DNA of 64,000 nt from Ezakiella sp. (GTDB lineage Bacteria > Bacillota > Clostridia > Tissierellales > Peptoniphilaceae): positions 186,001 to 250,000 of the forward strand of contig JALFRW010000030.1 of NCBI GenBank assembly GCA_022778715.1, given 5' to 3'. A program made the position numbers and the translations under genes. Below, piece by piece: positions 37,790 through 46,577 of the stretch (its first letter is position 1; each line of letters starts with the position of its first letter). Under the pieces are notes generated by a model. That model made no database searches and had not been told where the DNA came from. It saw nothing but the letters and a program-made list of their open reading frames with translations.

Positions 37790-38794
37790 TTATATTTTTG
37801 ACTTCAAATATCTCAAAGTCTTATCCAACTCTAAAATCGCATTTATGGCACTCTCGTAATTCATTCTGATAGGAGCAATAATTCCAAAAGAAGCAGTTCT
37901 TGAATCGCCAAGCGTGTAATTTGATGTTATAATACTTAAATTCTTTAGGACTGAATCCCCTTTGCCAATATAGACCTGAATTTTGTCTTCCGTCTCATTT
38001 TTTAGTAAATCTTTAAGAACCGTATTGTCTTCCATCAAAATAGCAAGTTGCTTAGTTTCATCCGTATCCAAAAAATCCGGCTCATCTAAAAGCCTTGTAA
38101 ATCCACTTAAAACTAACTCATCGTCCAGATTGTCATCGTTTTCCAAATCTTTTAAAATTTGCTTAATAAAATCTAAATTTTGTTTAAACTCTAAATTGTA
38201 GAGTCTTTCTAAATTTTGAATAAAATAACTAATTTTTTGATTGTAAAAATTCTCTTCTAAAAAGTTGTTAAACTTTTCTTCATCGAGAATGCCCTCATCT
38301 TTTATCACATTTGTAATCACTTGAAGCTGGTCGCTCATCAGTACAAAAAGCACATTTTTATTATCAATGCGTTTTATAAACACTTGCTTTATCTTCGCAT
38401 CTTTAACATGGGATATAAAAGTGAGAGTAGCATAATTGGTCATCAGATTCAAAATTTCGCTCGCTTTTAACATCATATCTTCAATCTTTGCGCCTTCAGC
38501 TTCAAACAGCTTTGTCACTAGCTTTCTAGGATTATCAGCAGTCTTAGTGGAATCTTCGATTATTCTTAGCACATACTCTTCAATAGCCATCTCTGAAGGA
38601 ACTCTGCCGCTCGAATGGTGTGTCTTTGACAAAAAACCCATGCTTTCAAGATCGCTCATAACATTTCTAATAGTGGCAGAACTTAAACCAATATTATAAT
38701 TCTTCTCAAGCGTTCTTGAGCCGACAGGTTGTCCGGTCTCAATAAAAGAATTAATTATACTATTTAAAATTGTTATCTCTCGATTATTTAACAC
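37790..38794 (-). CDS. hrcA: Heat-inducible transcription repressor HrcA
   Basis: A 334-residue repressor that binds CIRCE and is kept active by GroEL. The N-terminal winged helix reads LNSIINSFIETGQPVGSRTL and SSATIRNVMSDLESMGFL, followed by HHSSGRVPSE. The central GAF-like and the insert domain follow, ending IRMNYESAINAILEL. It heads the hrcA-grpE-dnaK-dnaJ operon behind two CIRCE copies. Confidence 0.97.
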   Translation of the reverse strand: MLNNREITILNSIINSFIETGQPVGSRTLEKNYNIGLSSATIRNVMSDLESMGFLSKTHHSSGRVPSEMAIEEYVLRIIEDSTKTADNPRKLVTKLFEAEGAKIEDMMLKASEILNLMTNYATLTFISHVKDAKIKQVFIKRIDNKNVLFVLMSDQLQVITNVIKDEGILDEEKFNNFLEENFYNQKISYFIQNLERLYNLEFKQNLDFIKQILKDLENDDNLDDELVLSGFTRLLDEPDFLDTDETKQLAILMEDNTVLKDLLKNETEDKIQVYIGKGDSVLKNLSIITSNYTLGDSRTASFGIIAPIRMNYESAINAILELDKTLRYLKSKI

Positions 38795-38816
38795 ATCACA
38801 CCTCCATTCTTAAATG

Positions 38817-38843
38817 TTAGCAGTGTATATTACTGAGTGCTAA
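38817..38843 (-). promoter_or_regulatory. CIRCE operator 1 (proximal)
   Basis: TTAGCAGTG, nine bases, GAGTGCTAA: the HrcA operator with two mismatches in one arm. It is placed just downstream of the hrcA promoter start site, as is usual. Confidence 0.9.
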
Positions 38844-38853
38844 TTCTTTTATT

Positions 38854-38883
38854 ATTATACCCAACTATTATTATTTTAGTCAA
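38854..38883 (-). promoter_or_regulatory. Sigma-A promoter of the hrcA operon
   Basis: Minus strand TTGACT, 18 bases, TATAAT, directly upstream of CIRCE 1. Confidence 0.75.
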
Positions 38884-38921
38884 TATTTTTGAAAATATAT
38901 AGAATTATTTAACTTTTATTT

Positions 38922-38948
38922 TTAGCACTCACCTTGTATAAGTGCCAA
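38922..38948 (-). promoter_or_regulatory. CIRCE operator 2 (distal)
   Basis: TTAGCACTC, nine bases, AAGTGCCAA: one perfect arm, two mismatches in the other. A TATAAT hexamer lies about 5-10 bases beyond it on the minus strand, suggesting a second CIRCE-controlled promoter with a weak -35. Confidence 0.8.
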
Positions 38949-39015
38949 CAATTATAATATACCCACAAAAATCATTTTAAAACAATTTTTTTAAAAAATT
39001 GAATTTTATTATAAT

Positions 39016-40149
39016 CTAATCTAATATAAAATCCACTTCCACCAAATTGGACAAATCTATCCCCTTCTTAGTGAGAGTTAATTTTCCATTTTCATATAAC
39101 AATAGCCCTGAGTCGATATGTTTTCTTATGTTAAACACATCGAAAAAATTTTGCTTAAATCTTTTTTCAAATTCTTCGGTATTAATTCCGTGAGAAGTTC
39201 TAATATTTAAAAATGCATATTCACTCTTATAATCATTTTCACTCAAAACATATTCCACTCGATAAGGCAATTCATTTTTATCCAGTGCTTCATAATAATA
39301 TTTCAAATTTGAAAAGTTCTTTCTACGCTCGCCGTTATAAAATGCGGATGCTCCAATCCCAAATGCGAGATAATCTTCTAAACTCCAATATTTTTTGTTG
39401 TGACGAGATTCATATCCTGCGCGTGCAAAACTGGAGATCTCATATCTTTTAAAACCGTTAGCCTGTACAAAATCAGAAAATGCATGATAGCTCTTTCTCT
39501 CATTTTCTTCGGTAGGTAAATTAAACCTGCCATTTTTAATGTCATTATACAGTTTGGTGTTTTCATGGAGGATCAAACTGTATGCAGAAATGTGTTTGAT
39601 ATCGTTATTAATTAAAATCTCTGCATCCGATAATTCTTGACTGATCGTGTTATCGGGAAGACCTAAAATCAAATCCGCTGAAATGTTATTTATACCATAT
39701 TTTTTCAAACTATCTATCGTGTGCAAAAATTGCTGAAGTGTAGTATTTCTATTAAGCTTTCGTAACAAACTTTCATTACTTGTTTCAAGTCCAACGCTTG
39801 CACGATTAATTTTTGAGTTTGCGAGATTTTTAAAATAAGTGTCTTTTAAATTATACGGATTAATTTCAATCGTGTTTTCACTGTCATCCGAAACGTTAAA
39901 GCTCTCATAAATAGCACTCATTAAGTCATAAATATTCTTTTCACTTAGCAAAGAAGGTGTGCCACCTCCAAAATAAATCGAGTCGACACACCTATCTTTT
40001 ATAGTTTCTTTGTACAAAGTGATTTCTTTTAATAAATACTTTGTATATATTTCTATTTCGTCACAATTCCTATGTTCAAAACTTAAAAAATCGCAATAAG
40101 TGCATTTTGTGTCGCAAAAAGGAATGTGAAAATATAATCCTAAAGCCAT
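39016..40149 (-). CDS. hemW: Heme chaperone HemW (radical SAM)
   Basis: A 377-residue HemW. The radical SAM cluster residues are C12, C16 and C19 in HIPFCDTKCTYCDF; DSIYFGGGTPSLL and SADLILGLPDNT are further family motifs, and the HemW-specific C-terminal domain starts near EYAFLNIRTSHGI. It is often misnamed coproporphyrinogen III oxidase; without other heme genes here its role is open. The lepA-hemW-hrcA order is conserved. It overlaps lepA by one base. Confidence 0.94.
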   Translation of the reverse strand: MALGLYFHIPFCDTKCTYCDFLSFEHRNCDEIEIYTKYLLKEITLYKETIKDRCVDSIYFGGGTPSLLSEKNIYDLMSAIYESFNVSDDSENTIEINPYNLKDTYFKNLANSKINRASVGLETSNESLLRKLNRNTTLQQFLHTIDSLKKYGINNISADLILGLPDNTISQELSDAEILINNDIKHISAYSLILHENTKLYNDIKNGRFNLPTEENERKSYHAFSDFVQANGFKRYEISSFARAGYESRHNKKYWSLEDYLAFGIGASAFYNGERRKNFSNLKYYYEALDKNELPYRVEYVLSENDYKSEYAFLNIRTSHGINTEEFEKRFKQNFFDVFNIRKHIDSGLLLYENGKLTLTKKGIDLSNLVEVDFILD

Positions 40150-41951
40150 TATTTTTCCTTGTATTTTAAAACTTCGAGAAATGCCTCTTGTGGCACATCT
40201 ACATTACCAACTGAACGCATTCTCTTTTTACCTTCTTTTTGTTTTTCAAGTAGCTTTTTCTTTCTGGAGATGTCGCCGCCGTAACATTTTGCAAGCACGT
40301 CTTTTCTTAAAGCGGAAATTGTTTCACGAGCGATGACCTTAGAACCGATTGCCGCTTGAATTGGAACTGCAAATTGGTGTCTTGGAATAACTTCTTTTAG
40401 TCTTTCTGCAATGCTTCTGCCTCTTTCGTATGCCTTTGACTCGTGTACGATTAAGCTAAATGCGTCCACAATTTCCCCATTTATTAAAATGTCGAGCTTT
40501 ACAAGGTCGCTTGGTTCATAACCTGCAAGTTCGTAGTCAAGAGAAGCGTAACCCTTTGTGTTTGATTTAAGTGCATCAAAAAAATCATAGATAACTTCAT
40601 TTAGCGGCATCTTAAAGTGCATAGTCACACGTCTTGTGTCCAAATATTCCATATTTACATATTGCCCACGTCTATCAATGCAAAGGTCCATAATATTTCC
40701 AACATATTCCTTTGGCACCATTATGTTTGCGTTTACCATCGGCTCTTCTATATAATCTATTTCCGCGGGTTGCGGAAGATTTGTCGGATTTTGAATTTCG
40801 AGCATCGTGCCGTCGGTTTTGTGCACTCTATAAATAACAGAAGGGGCTGTTGCAATGAGGTTTAAATCAAATTCTCGGTCTAATCTTTCTTGGATAATTT
40901 CCATGTGCAGAAGTCCTAAAAATCCGCATCTAAAACCAAATCCAAGTGCTTTTGAGGTTTCCGGTTCAAATGTCAGACTTGCATCATTTACCTTTAACTT
41001 TTCGAGGGCTTCTCTCACGGTGTTATAATCTTCACCTTCTGAAGGGTAAATTCCGCAGTAAACCATTGGCACTACTGCTTTGTAGCCTGGAAGTTTTTCT
41101 TTTGTCGGATTTTCTGCATCAGTAACGGTATCTCCCACGCGTGCGTCTTTTACTTCTTTTATTGAAGCTGTGAAATATCCTACATCGCCCGCTGTAAGCT
41201 CATCTACTTTTAATAAGTGCGTTACGTTTACACCAACTTCTGTGACTTCAAATTCTTTTCCGGTTGCCATCATTTTTATTTTCATGCCTGACTTTATCCT
41301 TCCGTCAAACACTCTCACATAACACACCACGCCCAAATATGAATCGTAATATGAGTCAAAAATAAGTGCCTTAAGGGGTGCATTATCATCTCCTTCCGGA
41401 GGCGGTACATTTTTTACAATGTCTTCCAACACTTCGCCTACATTGAGTCCTGTCTTTGCAGAAATAAGCGGCGCTTCACTCGCATCAAGCCCGATAACAT
41501 CTTCAATTTCAAGCTTCACTTCATCCGGGTTTGCACTTGGTAAGTCCATCTTATTAATAACCGGCAAAATCTCTAAATCTTGATCCAGTGCCAAATACAC
41601 ATTTGCAAGAGTTTGAGCTTCCACGCCTTGCGTTGCGTCCACCACTAAAACTGCACCTTCACAAGCCGCAAGTGAACGGCTTACTTCGTAGTTAAAGTCC
41701 ACGTGACCCGGAGTGTCTATCAAATTGAGATGATAAGTTTTACCATCCTTTGCAATGTAATTCAGTCTGATTGCCTTTAGTTTAATTGTAATTCCTCTCT
41801 CACGCTCAAGATCCATACTATCCAGCGTTTGCTCTTTCATATCTCTCATACTCACTGTATCAGTGAGTTCCAAAAGTCTATCTGCCAATGTACTCTTTCC
41901 ATGATCAATGTGAGCGATAATTGAAAAATTTCTAATGTGTTTTTTAATCAT
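40149..41951 (-). CDS. lepA: Elongation factor 4 (LepA)
   Basis: A 600-residue translational GTPase. G1 is [17 protein letters not shown]3 [16 protein letters not shown] and G4 NKMDLPSA; the LepA-specific C-terminal domain contains [20 protein letters not shown] and [20 protein letters not shown]. It back-translocates or remodels stalled ribosomes and acts in 30S biogenesis. It lies six bases after lepB. Confidence 0.98.
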   Translation of the reverse strand: MIKKHIRNFSIIAHIDHGKSTLADRLLELTDTVSMRDMKEQTLDSMDLERERGITIKLKAIRLNYIAKDGKTYHLNLIDTPGHVDFNYEVSRSLAACEGAVLVVDATQGVEAQTLANVYLALDQDLEILPVINKMDLPSANPDEVKLEIEDVIGLDASEAPLISAKTGLNVGEVLEDIVKNVPPPEGDDNAPLKALIFDSYYDSYLGVVCYVRVFDGRIKSGMKIKMMATGKEFEVTEVGVNVTHLLKVDELTAGDVGYFTASIKEVKDARVGDTVTDAENPTKEKLPGYKAVVPMVYCGIYPSEGEDYNTVREALEKLKVNDASLTFEPETSKALGFGFRCGFLGLLHMEIIQERLDREFDLNLIATAPSVIYRVHKTDGTMLEIQNPTNLPQPAEIDYIEEPMVNANIMVPKEYVGNIMDLCIDRRGQYVNMEYLDTRRVTMHFKMPLNEVIYDFFDALKSNTKGYASLDYELAGYEPSDLVKLDILINGEIVDAFSLIVHESKAYERGRSIAERLKEVIPRHQFAVPIQAAIGSKVIARETISALRKDVLAKCYGGDISRKKKLLEKQKEGKKRMRSVGNVDVPQEAFLEVLKYKEK

Positions 41952-41957
41952 AATTAC

Positions 41958-42617
41958 CTACTTTAAAATTCCAAATCTATTAAACGGAAAAACTCTGAAC
42001 ACACATCTTCCGCCGATGTTCTTCTTTTTAATTGGTCCAAAACTTCTCGAATCTCTGCTTGCGTACGGTTCGCGGTTGTCGCCCAATACAAAATACTCGT
42101 CATCGCCCAAAGTGAGATCAATATTTCCTTCGGTGTAAATTCCATCAACAATATAATCTTCTTCTAATAAATTTCCGTCAATAAAAACACTGCCATTTTG
42201 CACTTCTACGCGCTCTCCTGGTAGGCCTACGATTCTTTTTACGTAATAATTGCCCTCAGTTTTAACTTTATCTTTAATAACCACGATATCCCCGCGTTTT
42301 GTGGAGCGCCATAATCTATCCAGCTTAACTTCAATAAGTCTGTCTTTATTGAGAAGTGTCGGCTTCATACTAATTCCATCTACAACCGTAAACCCAAAAA
42401 CAAATTTCACAATAACTAGTGCAATAATAACCGCAAAGCCCAAACTTTTAATCCACTCCATCAAACTGTCCGACTCCTTTTTTGATTTATCTTCATCTCC
42501 ATTAATTTTATTCGTGTCCCCGTTTGAAGTTTTTTCCAGCTTATCCGCACTATATTTTTCTGAATTTTTTTCTTCTATATCTTTTAAAATAATTTCATTT
42601 TCATCAATATTATCCAT
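41958..42617 (-). CDS. lepB: Signal peptidase I
   Basis: A 219-residue membrane protease with the Ser-Lys dyad: S83 in GISMKPTL and K127 in YYVKRIVGLPGE. One hydrophobic helix covers residues about 58-77, preceded by an unusually long, strongly charged cytoplasmic tail of about 55 residues. The ATG at 42615-42617 follows GAGAGGTG. It cleaves exported preproteins on the outer face of the membrane. Confidence 0.95.
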   Translation of the reverse strand: MDNIDENEIILKDIEEKNSEKYSADKLEKTSNGDTNKINGDEDKSKKESDSLMEWIKSLGFAVIIALVIVKFVFGFTVVDGISMKPTLLNKDRLIEVKLDRLWRSTKRGDIVVIKDKVKTEGNYYVKRIVGLPGERVEVQNGSVFIDGNLLEEDYIVDGIYTEGNIDLTLGDDEYFVLGDNREPYASRDSRSFGPIKKKNIGGRCVFRVFPFNRFGILK

Positions 42618-42634
42618 AATTACACCTCTCAAAT

Positions 42635-42663
42635 ATTATAACATTTTAACTCCTTTATATCAA
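42635..42663 (-). promoter_or_regulatory. Sigma-A promoter of lepB-lepA-hemW
   Basis: Minus strand TTGATA, 17 bases, TATAAT, about 15-20 bases upstream of the lepB start; divergent from the ppdK promoter. Confidence 0.75.
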
Positions 42664-42702
42664 TAACTTGTGATTTTTTCAAACTGATTAAATGTTCTTC
42701 TA

Positions 42703-42731
42703 TTTAAAAATATTGGTATTTATGTTATACT
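42703..42731 (+). promoter_or_regulatory. Extended -10 promoter of the ppdK cassette
   Basis: TGTTATACT (TGn plus TATACT) with a weak TTTAAA 17 bases upstream, about 30 bases before the first gene of the plus-strand cassette. Confidence 0.5.
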
Positions 42732-42765
42732 ATTAGTGCATATTTAATATCATTTGGAGGGCAAC

Positions 42766-43203
42766 ATGGATTTAAAAATTTTCGAATATTGTTTTCAATA
42801 CGACGACGGTAAAACCATGGAAGGTTTAGAGTCTGCCGATGTGATAATTTTAGGTCCATCGCGCGTAGGTAAAACTCCTCTGTGCTTTTATTTATCATAT
42901 ATGGGAATAAAGGCCGTGAATATTCCGTTGTTCCCGGAGCTTAATTTCGATTGTTCAATTCTGAGCGATTATCGCAAGAAGACTTTTGGCCTTACAAGAG
43001 CAGTAGATTCTCTTCGTGATAGACGAATCACACGCGAAAAAAGCCTGGGAATGAATACTAATTATTCTGACACAATGCGAATTATTGATGAGTTAGATTA
43101 TGCTGAAAATATTTACAAAAAACTAGGCATCCCGACTATCGATTTAGATAAGACGGCGATAGAAGAAGCCTCGGATTTTATTTCCGACAGAATTGGTAAA
43201 TGA
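42766..43203 (+). CDS. Truncated PPDK regulatory protein paralogue (nucleotide-binding half only)
   Basis: A 145-residue protein matching only the C-terminal half of the full-length DUF299 protein encoded at 20631-21449. Shared segments are YDDGK, ADVIILGPSRVGKTP (P-loop, residues 30-38), YMGIKAVNIPLFPE, KTFGLTRA and IDLDKTAIEEA. The N-terminal domain of about 120 residues is missing; the gene starts cleanly with GGAGGGCAAC before the ATG, so this is not a sequencing cut. The P-loop is GPSRVGKT rather than GVSRTSKT. It lies nine bases before ppdK, its likely target or partner. Activity is unknown. Confidence 0.85.
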   Translation: MDLKIFEYCFQYDDGKTMEGLESADVIILGPSRVGKTPLCFYLSYMGIKAVNIPLFPELNFDCSILSDYRKKTFGLTRAVDSLRDRRITREKSLGMNTNYSDTMRIIDELDYAENIYKKLGIPTIDLDKTAIEEASDFISDRIGK

Positions 43204-43212
43204 GGAGGAAAA

Positions 43213-45858
43213 ATGTACAAATTTACTTATAGTTTTGAAGAAGGCAACGCAAAGATGCGTGAATTGTTGGGTGGAAAAGGTGCAAATTTATGTGAAATGA
43301 CAAATTTGGGTATTCCTGTGCCACCAGGATTTACTATTTCAACTGAAGCTTGCAAAGCTTTCTACAAAAATAATGAGTCTATTCCTGAAGGATTAATGAA
43401 CGAAGTCGAAAAAAGAGTTTCTGAAGTGGAAGCTAAGATTGGTAAAAAGTTTGGAGATCCAAAAAATCCCCTATTATTTTCAGTTAGAAGCGGGGCTGTC
43501 ATTTCAATGCCTGGCATGATGGATACAATTTTGAATTTAGGTATTAATGACGACACAGTTATCGGGCTTGTGGAAAAAACAAACAACGAAAGATTTGCTT
43601 GGGATAGCTACAGAAGATTTATCCAGATGTTCTCTGACGTTGCTATGCATATTCCAAAATATGAATTTGATGACATTTTTAACGAAATAAAAAAACAAGA
43701 AAATGTTTCAAGTGACCAAGAAGTCTCGGTTGACGGCTTAAAAGAAACGGTTCGCCGCTATAAAGAAGTTTATAAAAAATATCTCGGCGAGGACTTCCCT
43801 TACGAACCTAAAAAACAACTTGAAATTGCTATCGGTGCAGTTTTTGATTCATGGATGAATCCGAGGGCTAAAACATACAGACGCCTTCACAAAATTGATG
43901 ACGACTTGGGCACGGCTGTAAATATTCAATCCATGGTGTTTGGTAATATGGGAGAAACTTCCGGTACAGGCGTTTGTTTCTCAAGAAACCCATCAGACGG
44001 TGAAAATAAATTATTCGGCGAATTTTTGATGAATGCTCAGGGAGAAGACGTTGTAGCTGGTATCAGAACTCCACAGGATATTTCTAACCTTGAAATGACA
44101 AACAAAGCTGTGTTTGATGAGTTCCTCGAAATCATCAATAATCTCGAACATCACTATAAAGATATGCAAGATGTTGAATTTACTATTGAAAATGGCAAAC
44201 TCTATTTCTTGCAATGCAGAAATGGTAAAAGAACTGCAAGAGCAGCACTAAATATCGCCGTAGATATGGTTAAAGAAGGCTTAATTACAAGGGAAGAAGC
44301 TCTCATGAAGCTTGAACCGACCAGCCTAAATCAGCTCATGCACTATCAATTTGATCAAAACGATTTAAAAGACAAAACCCCATATGCAAAAGGTCTTCCT
44401 GCTAGTCCGGGTGCAGCATCGGGTATTGTAGTTTTCACTCCTGAAGACGTAAAATTAAACCACGCTAAAGGCATCAAGACGATTTTGGTTAGAGAAGAAA
44501 CTTCTCCGGAAGATATTGACGGTATGGTGCTTGCAGAAGGCATTTTGACTGCTCGTGGTGGTATGACTTCTCACGCGGCTGTTGTGGCTCGCGGTATGGG
44601 CAAATGCTGTGTGGCAGGGACCAGTGAACTCAGAGTTGACGAAGAAAGAAAAGTTGTTCTGGGTAAAAACGGCAACTTAAAAGAAGGAGATCTCATTTCA
44701 ATTGATGGCACAACAGGTAATGTTTATGTTGGTGAAATCAGGAAGATTGAACCATCACTTTCAGGTAACTTCGGAGAGTTTATGAGCTGGGCAAAAGAAA
44801 TTAAATCTCTTGGTGTACTCGCAAACGCCGACACTCCAAAAGACGCAAAGATAGCAAGAGATTTTGGCGCTCAAGGCATTGGACTTACAAGAACGGAACA
44901 CATGTTCTTTGACGATTCCAGAATCAGAAATGTTAGAAAAATGATTTTGTCTGACACTGTGGAAGAAAGAAAGAAATATCTTGCAAAGCTGCTCCCGTAT
45001 CAAAAAAGTGACTTCATCGGTATTTTCGAAGTAATGGAATCTCTGCCTGTAACAATTCGTCTTCTCGACCCGCCACTCCATGAATTCCTCCCTGTTAAAG
45101 AAGAAGATATCGTAGCAATCGCAAATGAAATGGAACTGGATGTTGATAAATTAAAGACCAGAATTGAAGAATTAAAAGAATTCAACCCAATGCTTGGACA
45201 CAGAGGATGCCGTCTGGCGGTCACATATCCTGAAATCTACAGAATGCAAGCTCGTGCGATCATTGAGGCTGCACTTGAAGTTACTAACGAAAGCAAAAAA
45301 GTTAGACCACTAATTATGATTCCGCTAATCGGTGAAATCAAAGAACTCGAATATGTCAAAGGTGAAATTGTGGAAGAAATTAACCAAGTGTTTGAGGAAA
45401 AAGGAGAAAAAATCGAATACGAAATTGGTACAATGATCGAAGTGCCGCGTGCTGCCCTTCTCGCAGACGAAATTGCAACACAAGCAGCTTTCTTCAGTTT
45501 TGGCACAAATGATATGACACAAATGGTGTTCGGATATTCTAGAGATGATTACGGTAAATTCATCAATGATTACCTAGACAAAAAGATACTAAAGATTTCT
45601 CCATTTGAAACTCTTGACACAAAAGGCGTGGGTAAACTTTTAGACATGGCTACAACTCTTGGTCGCAAGGCAAACCCTAACATTCACATCGGCGTTTGCG
45701 GTGAAGCCGGCGGAGACCCTGATTCAATTAAATTCTGCCACTCAATCGGGCTCGACTACGTAAGCTGCTCACCATATAGAGTTCCGATCGCCATTTTATC
45801 GGCAGCACAAGCTACAATAGAATCAAAAAAATTAACTGACATAAAGGAGAATATATGA
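43213..45858 (+). CDS. ppdK: Pyruvate, phosphate dikinase
   Basis: An 881-residue PPDK interconverting PEP, AMP and PPi with pyruvate, ATP and Pi. The N-terminal ATP-grasp domain starts LLGGKGANLCEMTNLGIPVP; the swivelling domain holds the phosphohistidine in GGMTSHAAVVARG, H454, with the regulatory threonine T452 two residues before it; the PEP-binding barrel ends with the acid/base cysteine in GVCGEAGGDP (C829). All key residues are intact, so it is regulable by the DUF299 protein. GAGGAGG precedes the ATG. In anaerobes it commonly runs toward pyruvate and ATP using PPi. Confidence 0.98.
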   Translation: MYKFTYSFEEGNAKMRELLGGKGANLCEMTNLGIPVPPGFTISTEACKAFYKNNESIPEGLMNEVEKRVSEVEAKIGKKFGDPKNPLLFSVRSGAVISMPGMMDTILNLGINDDTVIGLVEKTNNERFAWDSYRRFIQMFSDVAMHIPKYEFDDIFNEIKKQENVSSDQEVSVDGLKETVRRYKEVYKKYLGEDFPYEPKKQLEIAIGAVFDSWMNPRAKTYRRLHKIDDDLGTAVNIQSMVFGNMGETSGTGVCFSRNPSDGENKLFGEFLMNAQGEDVVAGIRTPQDISNLEMTNKAVFDEFLEIINNLEHHYKDMQDVEFTIENGKLYFLQCRNGKRTARAALNIAVDMVKEGLITREEALMKLEPTSLNQLMHYQFDQNDLKDKTPYAKGLPASPGAASGIVVFTPEDVKLNHAKGIKTILVREETSPEDIDGMVLAEGILTARGGMTSHAAVVARGMGKCCVAGTSELRVDEERKVVLGKNGNLKEGDLISIDGTTGNVYVGEIRKIEPSLSGNFGEFMSWAKEIKSLGVLANADTPKDAKIARDFGAQGIGLTRTEHMFFDDSRIRNVRKMILSDTVEERKKYLAKLLPYQKSDFIGIFEVMESLPVTIRLLDPPLHEFLPVKEEDIVAIANEMELDVDKLKTRIEELKEFNPMLGHRGCRLAVTYPEIYRMQARAIIEAALEVTNESKKVRPLIMIPLIGEIKELEYVKGEIVEEINQVFEEKGEKIEYEIGTMIEVPRAALLADEIATQAAFFSFGTNDMTQMVFGYSRDDYGKFINDYLDKKILKISPFETLDTKGVGKLLDMATTLGRKANPNIHIGVCGEAGGDPDSIKFCHSIGLDYVSCSPYRVPIAILSAAQATIESKKLTDIKENI

Positions 45859-46577
45859 TTGAATTAAAAGATGTTACAAAAACATTCGGTAACACCGTGG
45901 CAGTTGACAATATCACTTTAACTATCCCGAGCGGAAAGATTTACGGATTTCTTGGTCCAAACGGAGCAGGAAAGAGCACGACAATTAACATGATTACAAA
46001 CTCAATTTCCATAACAACGGGAACAATTAAAATAAATGGCGTCGATGTCACAAAAAACCCATATGAGTCTAAAAAAGAATTTGCTTTTATTCCTGACACT
46101 CCACCGGTTTACGATGAGATGCGCGGAATTGATTATATTAATTTTATTGCAGACATATACGAGGTTCAGAGCAAGGAACGAATTGAAAGAATTGATAAAT
46201 ACGCAGATTTATTCGATATGAAGTCCAATTTGAGCTCTGCAATCATGTCATATTCTCACGGTATGAAGCAAAAAATAGTTCTAATCGCAGCACTTGTCAC
46301 TAATCCGAATGTGTTTATATTAGACGAACCGATGGTCGGGCTGGATGCAAAATCCAGCTTCAACCTTAAAGAAACCATGAAAGAGATGGCAAAAACCGGC
46401 AAAACAATCTTTTTCTCCACTCACGTCATGGAAGTGGCTGAAAACTTATGTGACGAAATTGCGATCATAAATAAAGGTAAGATTATCGCGCAAGGCTCAC
46501 TGGACGAAATTAAGGCAAATCTTGGTGAAGACGGCAGCCTTGAAAAGATTTTCTTGGAGCTGACAGACAATGAGTAA
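45855..46577 (+). CDS. ABC transporter ATP-binding protein
   Basis: A 240-residue ABC ATPase. Walker A is GPNGAGKSTT, the signature is degenerate (YSHGMKQKIVL in place of LSGGQ), Walker B is VFILDEPMVGLD and the switch His is in FFSTHVME. The ATG overlaps the ppdK stop by four bases, so it is translated from the ppdK message, which is unusual. It partners the following permease, overlapping by eight bases. CcmA/Ecs-type exporters have this form; substrate unknown. Confidence 0.92.
   Translation: MIELKDVTKTFGNTVAVDNITLTIPSGKIYGFLGPNGAGKSTTINMITNSISITTGTIKINGVDVTKNPYESKKEFAFIPDTPPVYDEMRGIDYINFIADIYEVQSKERIERIDKYADLFDMKSNLSSAIMSYSHGMKQKIVLIAALVTNPNVFILDEPMVGLDAKSSFNLKETMKEMAKTGKTIFFSTHVMEVAENLCDEIAIINKGKIIAQGSLDEIKANLGEDGSLEKIFLELTDNE

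Noticed and set aside
38980-39012. Hairpin CAATTTTTTTAAAAAATTG after hemW as a terminator
   Set aside because: Only A-T pairs with no GC in the stem; too weak to call.
43213-45858. Minus-strand frames opposite ppdK (43362-45522)
   Set aside because: All are antisense to intact, conserved PPDK coding sequence and lack ribosome sites.
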